Assembly (NCBI GenBank): GCA_044224215.1
Contig: JBGAKX010000004.1
Span: 16,568 to 80,567 of the forward strand
DNA from: DAOMFM01 sp035429825
GTDB lineage: Bacteria; Acidobacteriota; Blastocatellia; UBA7656; JADIYM01
DNA length: 64,000 nucleotides
Direction: 5' to 3'
Made by a program: the position numbers and the translations under genes. The notes beneath the pieces were generated by a model. It searched no databases. It was not told where the DNA came from and saw nothing but the letters and a program-made list of their open reading frames with translations. Below are positions 8,828 through 17,157 of the stretch, in pieces. Numbering within the stretch: position 1 is the first letter of the stretch; each line of letters opens with the position of its first letter.

Positions 8828-9966
8828 TACTCGACCCTTCGGAGCGCTTCCGCGATCGTCATGTTCGACACGCGGAACGCGGAATACGCGACACTGAAGA
8901 CACCGACGAGCACGGCTCCCACGAACGCGGCGACAAGCGTCTGTGTATCGGGCCTGAACGACATGAAGTTCGGAATGTAGAGGCTGAGGTCGACCATGTT
9001 GAACGCCAGCGCCGCCCCGCCGATGCCGACAAAGGCGCCAATCAACGCGAGGACGAGTGCCTCGCCGACGAACAGCATCGCAATCGTGCCGCGCTGGAAC
9101 CCGAGCGCCTTGAGCGTGCCCACCTCGCGCGTGCGCTCGCGAACGGTCATCGCCATCGAACTGCCCATCACGAGCAGCAGCGAGAACGTGATCGCGCCGA
9201 TGATGCCGTACATGAACTGCTTCACGCCGCCGAGCATCGTCTCGAAGCTGATCGCGAATTCGCGCTCGGTCTCGGTCTTCGTGGGAGCGTCCGTGTTGAC
9301 GAACATCGCGTCGACCGCCTGGGCGATCTTCGGCACGTCGTCGACGGTCTTTGCCACGATGCCGAGCGTGCCGACCCTGTCCTTGGCATACGACGGGTTC
9401 AGTTCGTTGAAGTAGTCGTAGTGAAAGAACAGCGTCTTCTCGTCGGATCCGGTATAAATCCCGGTGATGTAGAGCTCGACCTCGGTGTTGTAGATCGGGC
9501 TCTTGAGCGTGATCCTCTGGCCCTCGGTAAAGTTGTAGAGCTTGGCGAGCTTTGCACCGACGATCGCGCCTTGCCGGTTCTTCACGAACGCGTCCCACTG
9601 GGCGTCGGACATGACCAGCTCGGGCTGATATTCACGAAGCGTCTTGTCGTCGACGGCGAACTGGGCAAAGAAATTCTTCTCGTCGATGTAGACGCCCCCG
9701 TACCAGCAGTACGGCGTCGCCAGCTTGACGCCCGGGACGGCAGCGACCTTGTCACGATACGCGTAGGGGAAATCGAACGTGAGCGAGACGGCGTGCCGCG
9801 ACACCAGTCGGAGCGGATTCGCCGAGGCGCTTCCGCGATGCAACTCCGTGAGGACCGTCGCGAGCGTGATGATGAGGAACAGCGACACCGCAAGGCTCGA
9901 GACGGTCAGTAGCGTGCGACGCTTGTTTCGAAGGATGTTCTTGAAGATCAGCTTCCCGTACTTCAT
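8827..9966 (-). CDS. ABC transporter permease, FtsX/MacB type (first gene of the exporter operon)
   Basis: 379 residues, paralogous to the next gene. Helix 1 is near residues 16-38 (RRTLLTVSSLAVSLFLIITL). The periplasmic domain follows (about 45-255), then the FtsX core (QFMYGIIGAITFSLLLVMGS, REVGTLKALGFQRGTIAMLF, LVAAFVGAVLVGVFSVAYSA). GGAGGG lies 5 bases upstream of ATG 9966, making this the likely head of the operon permease-permease-adaptor-ATPase. The promoter should lie in the 9967-10283 gap shared with divergent cmk; no clear minus-strand hexamers were seen. Confidence 0.9.
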   Translation of the reverse strand: MKYGKLIFKNILRNKRRTLLTVSSLAVSLFLIITLATVLTELHRGSASANPLRLVSRHAVSLTFDFPYAYRDKVAAVPGVKLATPYCWYGGVYIDEKNFFAQFAVDDKTLREYQPELVMSDAQWDAFVKNRQGAIVGAKLAKLYNFTEGQRITLKSPIYNTEVELYITGIYTGSDEKTLFFHYDYFNELNPSYAKDRVGTLGIVAKTVDDVPKIAQAVDAMFVNTDAPTKTETEREFAISFETMLGGVKQFMYGIIGAITFSLLLVMGSSMAMTVRERTREVGTLKALGFQRGTIAMLFVGEALVLALIGAFVGIGGAALAFNMVDLSLYIPNFMSFRPDTQTLVAAFVGAVLVGVFSVAYSAFRVSNMTIAEALRRVE

Positions 9967-10129
9967 GCAGTCCCTCCGTCAGCCCACACAAAGCGAACGC
10001 ACCGCCGGCGGATCGCTTACGAACGGTCCTACGTGCCCCCCCGGAAACAGGCGCAAGTGTGACCGGATTTGCGCGGTGTCGCAAGTGCGGCCCGGACGGT
10101 GCGCGACACCGCCCAACCCCGAATCGGAG

Positions 10130-10210
10130 CTGAGTGCGGTAGCGCTCAGGCCCCAACGTCAAACGGCGAAACTCGGGTTCTCCCCCGATCCCTCACGGGA
10201 TCGGCTCTGC
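10130..10210. repeat. REP-like hairpin pair, left arm diverged
   Basis: This lies in the 317-base gene-free gap 9967-10283. The right hairpin, 10185-10204, is an 8-bp stem CCGATCCC/GGGATCGG with loop TCAC, followed by CTCTGC. It matches the right arm of the element at 24469-24554, including the preceding run of five C, with one change in the loop. The left hairpin, 10130-10149, has stem CTGAGTGC/GCGCTCAG (one G-T pair) and loop GGTA. It has the same geometry but a different sequence. The spacing between hairpins (55) is close to that of the other copy. The rest of the gap shows nothing recognisable except a possible cmk promoter. Confidence 0.6.
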
Positions 10211-10283
10211 GTGTCCGCGCACTCATATTCGACGCGATCTGCTGTGATATGCTGCGTCGGTTTCGGATCGGACGCGACACTGC

Positions 10284-10952
10284 ATGAAACGCCTTGTCAT
10301 CGCCATCGACGGACCCACGGCAGCCGGCAAGAGCACGGCCGGACGTTCGCTTGCGGCGAAACTCGGGTACGTCTACATCGACTCCGGCGCGATGTATCGG
10401 GCGGTCGGATGGAAGGCGATCGCCGATGGCGTGGCGCTCGACGACGACGCCGCGTTGACCGCGCTCGCGTCGCGAATCCGGATCGGACTCGGCGGCGATC
10501 CTCAGCGACCAACCGTGACGGTTGACGGCCGCGACGTCACGGCGCTCATCCGGACGCCAGCCGTCGACGCGGCAGCTTCGCGGGTCTCGGTCGTGCCGGG
10601 CGTTCGCGCGGCGATGGTCGCGCAGCAGCAGGAGCTCGGCCGCGACGGCGGCGTCGTCATGGACGGCCGCGACATCGGGACGCACGTCTTCCCGGACGCG
10701 GACGTGAAGTTCTTTCTGGTCGCGGATCCGTCAGAGCGCGCGCGCCGTCGCCACGACGAGAACGTCGCGCGTGGCCGCGACGAGTCGCTCGACACGACTC
10801 GCGCCGCGATCGACGAGCGCGACCATCGCGACACGACGCGCGACGCCGCTCCGCTCCGCACGGCGGACGATTCGGTCTCCATCGACACGACGTCCCTTTC
10901 GCCTGACGCGCTCGTGGCCCGCATGCTTGAAATAGTGGAGTCCCGCCGGTAG
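10284..10952 (+). CDS. cmk: Cytidylate kinase
   Basis: 222 residues. It phosphorylates CMP and dCMP to the diphosphates using ATP. P-loop GPTAAGKST (residues 9-17), then YIDSGAMYRAVG, and VVMDGRDIGTHVFPDADVKFFL which is the family hallmark. The RARRRHDEN region forms the lid. Length is normal for the bacterial enzyme. An extended -10 (TG-A-TATGCT, hexamer 10248-10253) lies about 30 bases upstream; no Shine-Dalgarno is evident. The gene stops 33 bases before the riboflavin synthase start. Confidence 0.93.
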   Translation: MKRLVIAIDGPTAAGKSTAGRSLAAKLGYVYIDSGAMYRAVGWKAIADGVALDDDAALTALASRIRIGLGGDPQRPTVTVDGRDVTALIRTPAVDAAASRVSVVPGVRAAMVAQQQELGRDGGVVMDGRDIGTHVFPDADVKFFLVADPSERARRRHDENVARGRDESLDTTRAAIDERDHRDTTRDAAPLRTADDSVSIDTTSLSPDALVARMLEIVESRR

Positions 10953-10985
10953 ACTCACATGTCCGCAGAAGGCGTGGAAACTCCA

Positions 10986-11618
10986 ATGTTTACGGGGATC
11001 ATCGAAGAGATCGGCCGCATCCGGCGCATCGCGCCAGCCGCCGGCGGCGCGCGCATCGAGGTCGAAGCGGCTCGCACGCTCGAGGGCGCGCGAGAGGGTG
11101 ACTCGATCGCGACCGACGGTGTGTGTCTGACCGCCGTCCGGCTGTCCTCCGGATCGTTCGAAGCTGATTGCTCGGCCGAGACGCTCAGACTGACCTCGAT
11201 CGGCGGCATGCGCGCCGGGGACCGCGTCAATCTCGAGCGGGCGCTTGCGCTCGGCGACCGCCTCGGCGGACATCTCGTGCAGGGCCACGTTGAAGGCGTC
11301 GGTCGCTTTGTCGGCCGCCGGCCCGAGGGCGAATCGCAGATGTTGCGGTTCGAGTATCCCGCCGAGCTCGGACGCTACCTCGTGCACAAGGGCTCGATCG
11401 CGGTGAGCGGCATCAGCCTGACCGTCGCGGCGCTCGACGATCGATGGTTCGAGGTCGCGGTGATACCGGTCACGCTCGAGCGGACGACGCTCGGCGCGAT
11501 GGAGATTGGCGCGCGTGTCAATCTCGAGACGGACATGATCGCGAAGTATGTCGAAAGCCTGCTGAAGGCCGGTTTTTCGGATCTCGTGACGCGGCGACCG
11601 GCGAACTCACTATGCTAG
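10986..11618 (+). CDS. ribE: Riboflavin synthase, alpha chain
   Basis: About 210 residues. It dismutates two 6,7-dimethyl-8-ribityllumazine molecules to riboflavin. Two tandem lumazine-binding repeats are visible: MFTGIIEEIG...GDSIATDGVCLTA...GDRVNLERAL and then GHLVQGHVEGVG...GSIAVSGISLTVA...GARVNLETDMI. The start at ATG 10986 gives the universal MFTGII N-terminus; an in-frame ATG 27 bases upstream would add nine residues. It overlaps the start of the RibBA-like gene (ATG 11612) by 7 bases. The lumazine synthase gene ribH is far away at 55.8 kb. No FMN riboswitch-like leader was seen upstream. Confidence 0.93.
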   Translation: MFTGIIEEIGRIRRIAPAAGGARIEVEAARTLEGAREGDSIATDGVCLTAVRLSSGSFEADCSAETLRLTSIGGMRAGDRVNLERALALGDRLGGHLVQGHVEGVGRFVGRRPEGESQMLRFEYPAELGRYLVHKGSIAVSGISLTVAALDDRWFEVAVIPVTLERTTLGAMEIGARVNLETDMIAKYVESLLKAGFSDLVTRRPANSLC

Positions 11619-12793
11619 CGACAATCGAAGAAGCGATTGAAGACATCAGGAACGGTCGCGTGGTGATCGTCGTCGACGACGAGGACCGCGAGAACGAGGG
11701 CGACCTCGTGTGCGCCGCCGAGAAGATCACGCCCGAGATCATCAATTTCATGGCGCGCGAAGGCCGCGGCCTGATCTGTCTTCCGCTCACGCAGGAGCGG
11801 CTCGACACGCTGCAGATTCCGCTGCAAGTGCCCGATCCCGAGAACACGTCCGGATTCGGGACGGCGTTCTGCGTGTCGATCGAGGCGCGGCGCGGCGTGA
11901 CCACCGGCATTTCGGCGGCGGATCGCGCGACGACGATCCTGACTGCCGTCGATTCGCACACGCGGCCCGGCGACCTTGCGCGCCCCGGCCACGTGTTCCC
12001 GCTGCGCGCGCGCGACGGCGGCGTCCTTGTCCGTCCGGGGCAGACCGAGGCGTCGGTCGACCTCGCGCGCATCGCCGGTCTCGCTCCGGCGGCGGTGATC
12101 TGCGAAGTCATGAACGACGACGGCACGATGGCGCGGCTTCCACAGTTGCGCGAGTTCGCGGATCGTCGCGACCTGAAGATCATCTCGGTGGCGGACCTGA
12201 TCGCCTACCGGATGAAGACCGAAGTGCTCGTGCGCCGTGTTGCCGAGGCCGATGTGCCGACGCCGTACGGTGTGTTTCACGGTGTCGCCTTTGAGAACAC
12301 GATCAACGGCGATGTCCATCTGGCGATGCACAAGGGACCGATTTCACCTGAGCCAACGTTGGTCCGTGTGCATACGCAATGTCTGCTCGGCGATGTGTTC
12401 GGCAGCCTGCATGACAAGGCGGGCTGGCAGCTCTACCGATCGCTCGAGATGATCGCGGACGAGGGTCGCGGCGTGCTGCTCTATCTCGATCTTCGCGAGC
12501 GCAGCCACGAGCTCGTGCAGCATCTGAAGTCGTACGCCAGTTACGATCCCGCCGTCGCACCCGGTGCGCAGGCTGGGGCCGAGGTGCACGGCGATGCACG
12601 CGAGTATGGTATCGGGGCGCAGATCCTCCATGCGCTCGGTCTCCGAAAGATTCGGATTCTCTCGAACCATCCGCGAAAGCTCGCGGGTGTCGAAGGGTTC
12701 GAAATCGAAGTGGTCGATTTTGTTCCAATCGAGCGGCGCGAGGGATCAGAACACAACGTTCCGGATTTCAAGCAGCATCTGACTGAGGTCTGA
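11612..12793 (+). CDS. ribBA: RibBA-like protein: DHBP synthase domain with a degenerate GTP cyclohydrolase II domain
   Basis: 393 residues, the normal RibBA length. The N-terminal half matches 3,4-dihydroxy-2-butanone-4-phosphate synthase: DDEDRENEGDL (residues 25-35), GISAADR, RPGHVFPLRA and EVMNDDGTMAR. However, the GHTEA motif, whose His helps bind the metal, reads GQTEA. The C-terminal half is clearly GTP cyclohydrolase II-like (VRVHTQC, DAREYGIGAQIL, NHPRK). Yet the zinc motif RCDCG is replaced by HDKAG, leaving one of three Cys ligands, and the QEGRGIGL motif is lost. GTP cyclohydrolase II activity is therefore unlikely. The start overlaps ribE, so both are one operon. A second, functional RibA elsewhere in the genome is expected by inference. 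Confidence 0.85.
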   Translation: MLATIEEAIEDIRNGRVVIVVDDEDRENEGDLVCAAEKITPEIINFMAREGRGLICLPLTQERLDTLQIPLQVPDPENTSGFGTAFCVSIEARRGVTTGISAADRATTILTAVDSHTRPGDLARPGHVFPLRARDGGVLVRPGQTEASVDLARIAGLAPAAVICEVMNDDGTMARLPQLREFADRRDLKIISVADLIAYRMKTEVLVRRVAEADVPTPYGVFHGVAFENTINGDVHLAMHKGPISPEPTLVRVHTQCLLGDVFGSLHDKAGWQLYRSLEMIADEGRGVLLYLDLRERSHELVQHLKSYASYDPAVAPGAQAGAEVHGDAREYGIGAQILHALGLRKIRILSNHPRKLAGVEGFEIEVVDFVPIERREGSEHNVPDFKQHLTEV

Positions 12794-12801
12794 CACACAC
12801 C

Positions 12802-15800
12802 ATGGGTACTCCCGCTCCGGATTCCTCTCGCCGGGCGGGCGCGAAAGGCTCAGTGAGGAAACGGATCCTTATCACTCTCGGCGCGCTGGCCACCCTTGTG
12901 GTCATCGCATGCATCGGCCTTCTGATCTGGTATCAGACTGGCGGATTGAACCGTAAGGCCGAGGCCCTTGTCCGGGAACAGCTCGCCGCGATGAACATCC
13001 GCGCCGATCTCGGGCAGGTCGTCATTACACTCCGGCCGGGAAGGGCCGAGTTCGAGCGAATTGCCCTGTATCCGGGCGAGGACACCGAGCCATTCGTGAC
13101 GGCGGATCGGCTGACCGTCGACTTCACCATTACCAGTCTGTACGCCCAGACGGTGGAGTTGAAATCGGTCGAGCTCGTAAACCCGGTGGTTACCGTTCGC
13201 TTTGACGACCAGGGCCACTCGAATGTCGACTCGATAAGGTTGCCGGACCGGAAGAAGCCGGAATCGGCCTCGGATCAGGTGGCGTGGCAGGCGGCAACGT
13301 TGACGGTATCGGGCGGACAGATCAACTACGGCGACGCAAGACACAAGTTCGACGGTTCGGTGCGCAACCTGCGCGTCGGCCTCGAGCCAAAATCCGGCGA
13401 AGGCGACACGCTCGTTCGACGGCTCGTGCTCGGTTTCTCGGACAGCAAACTCGTATACGACCAGCGCGAGATTGCCGGCATCAGCGCCGAGCTCGGCGCA
13501 GACGTGACGCGCCAGGGTGCGACGATCGACAAGCTCACGCTCGAATCACCGATCGGTACGACGTCGATCACCGGAACGGTCGCCGAATGGAAGGATCCTC
13601 ACTACCAACTGAAGGTCAACAGCACGGTTGCGATCGACCAGATCGGAGCGGTCGCGGATCCATCGGCAGGGCTCACGGGAACCGCAATGCTCGACGGAAC
13701 GGTGACCGGGCACGGATCCGAGTACGCGTTCAACGGCAACCTGTCTGGCGACAACGTCCTCGTTGCGGGCGTGCGCCTGGCGCACGCGAGCGCGACGGGA
13801 AAGTTGCAGGGAGACAGGCTCGACTATGCATGGCAGGGCGCGCTGATCGCGTCGCGGCTCACGATGAGCGGCTACGACGTCTCGAGCGTTCGGTACGAAG
13901 GCAGCGCGACGGGGAACGGCGGCGTACCGCAGCTCGACGGGACGCTGTCGGTAGGGAGCTTCGGAGGGCACGGCGTCTCCGGATCGGGACTGAGGTTCGA
14001 GGGTTCCGTCGACGCTGCCGAACGATCCGCCGACGGCAATTTCGGGTTGAACTCGCTGTCGGCGCGAACCGTGCGCGCCGGGAGTATTCGCGCGCACGTG
14101 GCTGCGACGTCGGACGCGATCGACGTCTCGAGCTTTACGGCAGTCGTGTTTGGCGGCAGCGTGAACGGCTCGGCGAAGGTCCGGCTCGACACGGGTCAGT
14201 CGTCGTTGAGGGCCGAGTTCCGCGGCATCGACATCGACAAGTCGATCGGCGCGGCGTCGCCCGACGCGCCGAAACTCAGCGGAAGCGCAAACGGCTCGAT
14301 CGATCTGACGTGGCCCGGCATGCGGATGCAGAACGCGACGGGAACGGTCGTCGCGACCATCAAGGGAACGATACCGTCCGACACGGGCGGACATCCGGTT
14401 GACGGCGATATTGCGCTGACGGCGGTTCCGGGCCGGCTCAGAATCGACAAGGCGAATTTTGCGAGCGGGGATTCTCACATCACGGCGGTTGGCGAGATCG
14501 GATGGGACCGCACGGCTGATGTGACCGTCACGGCAGATGCCGCCAAGGGCGAAGACCTCATCGCGCTTGCAACGGCTGCTAGCCCCGCCGTCGGAGAGAT
14601 GCTCGCGCAGCGCAAGGTGGCGATCGATGGTCCGTTCCACTTTGACGGACGAATTACCGGAACGCTCGCGACACCGTCGATCGACGGACGCGTCCAGATC
14701 GCCCGTGTCGTCGTCAATGGCGAGGAGCTCGGGTCGTTCTCGGCTGCCGTTGTCCGGGAATCGGCGGGCGTGACGCTCCGCGACGCACGTGTGGATCGTA
14801 GCGACGGCGCGTCGATCGCGTTCAATCTGTCGTTGCCCACGACGCCAGGCGCGGGACAGGTCGTCGACGCGACCATAACGCGATATCCGATCGTCTCGCT
14901 CTTCAACCTCAGTCCGATCGGTGCGTCCGAGGACCTCAAGGCGTTCGGCGGCAATGTCAGTGGGCATGTACGACTGACGATTCCGAGCGAATTGAAGAAG
15001 CTGAAAGACTTGATCGGTTCGCTCGACCTGACTGTCGACGGCGCGACGCTGAAGGCCCAGCCGCTCGAACGGCTACGCATAAGCGTGCGCTTTGGAGAAC
15101 GGGTCAACGAGATGCCGGTCTTTGAGCTCGCGACGGCTCGAGGTCGGATGACGGGACGGGGAACGTACGACAAGGAATCGGACAACTACTCAGCCTCGTT
15201 TGACGTCGCGAACATCGACCTCAAATTGCTCGAGACGTTGATGGCGTCGACTGACAAGCCGCCGCCTGTCACAGCGAGCGGAAGCGTCACCGGGCGCATC
15301 GAGTTGTCCGGCAGGAACGGCGCAAATGGAAACGAACTGACGGGACTCAACGGCAGCTTTGCCGGGTCCGACGTGATCATCGAGCGCGAGCCGATCGGAT
15401 CGCCGGCGCTCACAGTTTCAACGGGACCCGATGCGTCGGGTGCGCCGGTGGTGACCGTAAAACTCGCAGGCGACATTCGCGGACAACGTCGCGAGATCGC
15501 CGGCCAGATCTTTGTGGCCGAGGAAGACCAGCCGTTCAAGGTCGCGCTTGCGTTCGACGGGTTTGACGCGCTTGGCCTCGCGGGTACGCCGCCCGAGGGC
15601 GTCACGTCGCGCGTGACCGGCAATGTGTCGGTCGAGGGATTCCTCGCCGACCTGTCGGCCGAGAATGGCATTCGCGAACGGCTGCGAATCGACGGCCGGT
15701 TCTCGGAGCTGTCGCTCGTCGCCGACGTGGACACGAACGGACGGCAGTACACGATAGCGAACAAGGGCGACGTCGTGTTCGGCGTCGCCGACAACGCGCT

Positions 15801-17157
15801 CAGATTCGAGAAGGCGACGTTCTCGGGCGACAGCACCGAGGTCACGCTCTCTGGCGATCTTGCGCTCGCGGCGCCTGCCGTCTCGAACCTGACGGTCTCG
15901 GGCGACGTCAACCTCGAGCTCATCTCGACGCTCGCGCGTAACGTGTATGCGACCGGTTCGGCGAATATTCAGGCATCGGTCGGCGGTCCGCCCGGAGACC
16001 CGCGCTTTACCGGATTCGCCGATCTCAAGGACATCGGGCTGCGCGCGGTTGATGTTCCCGTAGCGATCACGAACGGGGCGGGACGCGTGGTCTTCACGTC
16101 GAACCAGGCGCTCATCGAGTCGATGACGGCCCAGGCGAACGGCGGACGCGTCGTCGTCGACGGCGGCGTTCTGTTCGAGGGGCTCAAGCCTGCACGGTGG
16201 CGGTTTGGCATCGACGCCAAACAGGTTCGCATGACCTACCCGCAGGACGTGCGGTCGATCCTCGACGGCGATCTGACGCTGCAGGGAAATCGCCAACTGC
16301 AGGTCCTCAGCGGGACCGTCAATCTGCGCCGCGCCGAGTTCACTCGCGACATCGATGCCAACGACATGCTCGCCCTCGACAGCCGCCGGTCGCAGTCTGC
16401 GATCGGCACTGGCGCAAGTACGGCGCGCTCGCTGATTCGCCTCGACCTGAACGTGGAGGCGCGCGACTCCATCATCATCCGCAACAATCTTGCGGACATC
16501 GCCGCAAGCGCTTCGCTCGTGCTGACCGGCGCGATCGACGATCCGGTGATCGACGGCCGCGCGACGATCACGCGCGGAACGCTCGACTTCAGGGACAACG
16601 AGTACCAGATCAACCGCGGAGTCGTGCGGTTCCCCGGAAGGCTGGGCGGCGAGATCACGTTCGACATGCAGGCCGAGTCCGACATCAAGGGATATCGCGT
16701 GACCGTCGGCATCGCGGGCACTCCGACCAAGACGTACCCTGTGTTGCGCAGCGAGCCCGCACTCACCGAACCGCAGATCGTGTCGTTGATCCTTACAGGC
16801 GACATCGGCTCGGGCGAAGTGTCCACACAGAACCTCGGACAACAGGGCGTCAACCTCGCGAGTGCGCTGTTGACGGAGGCGCTGTCGCGTTCGGTCGAGA
16901 AGCGCACGGGCGAACTGTTCGGCATCAACCGGTTCCAGATCGACCCGCTCGTCGGCGGCAGGAATCCGTCGGCGCGGGTGACGATCGGCCGCCAGGTCAA
17001 CAAGAACCTCTCGATTCTCTACTCGACGAACATCTCGTCCGGCGAGGACCAGGTGATACAGCTCGAATACAAGCTGAGCAACCGGTTCTCGCTGGTCGCG
17101 TCGCGCGACGAGAACGGCGCATACGGGCTCGACATCAGGGTCAGGAAGCGATTCTGA
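12802..17157 (+). CDS. tamB: TamB-like translocation and assembly module protein
   Basis: 1451 residues, in the AsmA/TamB/YdbH class of bridge-forming envelope proteins. A single N-terminal membrane helix (about residues 23-42) anchors it in the inner membrane. A very long beta-rich, Gly/Asp/Val-rich periplasmic region follows. The C-terminal TamB domain is recognisable from about residue 1230 to the end (ITRGTLDFRDNEYQINRG, DMQAESDIKGYRV, LTEPQIVSLILTGD, NRFQIDPLVG, ISSGEDQVIQLEYKL). The reading frame ends with TGATG shared with the Omp85 gene, so the two are translationally coupled. They should act together in outer-membrane protein or lipid transport. Confidence 0.88.
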   Translation: MGTPAPDSSRRAGAKGSVRKRILITLGALATLVVIACIGLLIWYQTGGLNRKAEALVREQLAAMNIRADLGQVVITLRPGRAEFERIALYPGEDTEPFVTADRLTVDFTITSLYAQTVELKSVELVNPVVTVRFDDQGHSNVDSIRLPDRKKPESASDQVAWQAATLTVSGGQINYGDARHKFDGSVRNLRVGLEPKSGEGDTLVRRLVLGFSDSKLVYDQREIAGISAELGADVTRQGATIDKLTLESPIGTTSITGTVAEWKDPHYQLKVNSTVAIDQIGAVADPSAGLTGTAMLDGTVTGHGSEYAFNGNLSGDNVLVAGVRLAHASATGKLQGDRLDYAWQGALIASRLTMSGYDVSSVRYEGSATGNGGVPQLDGTLSVGSFGGHGVSGSGLRFEGSVDAAERSADGNFGLNSLSARTVRAGSIRAHVAATSDAIDVSSFTAVVFGGSVNGSAKVRLDTGQSSLRAEFRGIDIDKSIGAASPDAPKLSGSANGSIDLTWPGMRMQNATGTVVATIKGTIPSDTGGHPVDGDIALTAVPGRLRIDKANFASGDSHITAVGEIGWDRTADVTVTADAAKGEDLIALATAASPAVGEMLAQRKVAIDGPFHFDGRITGTLATPSIDGRVQIARVVVNGEELGSFSAAVVRESAGVTLRDARVDRSDGASIAFNLSLPTTPGAGQVVDATITRYPIVSLFNLSPIGASEDLKAFGGNVSGHVRLTIPSELKKLKDLIGSLDLTVDGATLKAQPLERLRISVRFGERVNEMPVFELATARGRMTGRGTYDKESDNYSASFDVANIDLKLLETLMASTDKPPPVTASGSVTGRIELSGRNGANGNELTGLNGSFAGSDVIIEREPIGSPALTVSTGPDASGAPVVTVKLAGDIRGQRREIAGQIFVAEEDQPFKVALAFDGFDALGLAGTPPEGVTSRVTGNVSVEGFLADLSAENGIRERLRIDGRFSELSLVADVDTNGRQYTIANKGDVVFGVADNALRFEKATFSGDSTEVTLSGDLALAAPAVSNLTVSGDVNLELISTLARNVYATGSANIQASVGGPPGDPRFTGFADLKDIGLRAVDVPVAITNGAGRVVFTSNQALIESMTAQANGGRVVVDGGVLFEGLKPARWRFGIDAKQVRMTYPQDVRSILDGDLTLQGNRQLQVLSGTVNLRRAEFTRDIDANDMLALDSRRSQSAIGTGASTARSLIRLDLNVEARDSIIIRNNLADIAASASLVLTGAIDDPVIDGRATITRGTLDFRDNEYQINRGVVRFPGRLGGEITFDMQAESDIKGYRVTVGIAGTPTKTYPVLRSEPALTEPQIVSLILTGDIGSGEVSTQNLGQQGVNLASALLTEALSRSVEKRTGELFGINRFQIDPLVGGRNPSARVTIGRQVNKNLSILYSTNISSGEDQVIQLEYKLSNRFSLVASRDENGAYGLDIRVRKRF

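Noticed and set aside
10953..10985. FMN riboswitch or other leader before ribE (also looked for before ribH)
   Set aside because: Only 33 bases separate cmk from ribE, and the ribH leader is about 34 bases. Neither can hold the RFN element, and no matching sequence was seen.
16197..17156. Upstream extension of the Omp85 frame by 320 codons
   Set aside because: It overlaps the C-terminal TamB domain in another frame and gives Arg-rich sequence. The signal peptide at 17157 defines the true start.
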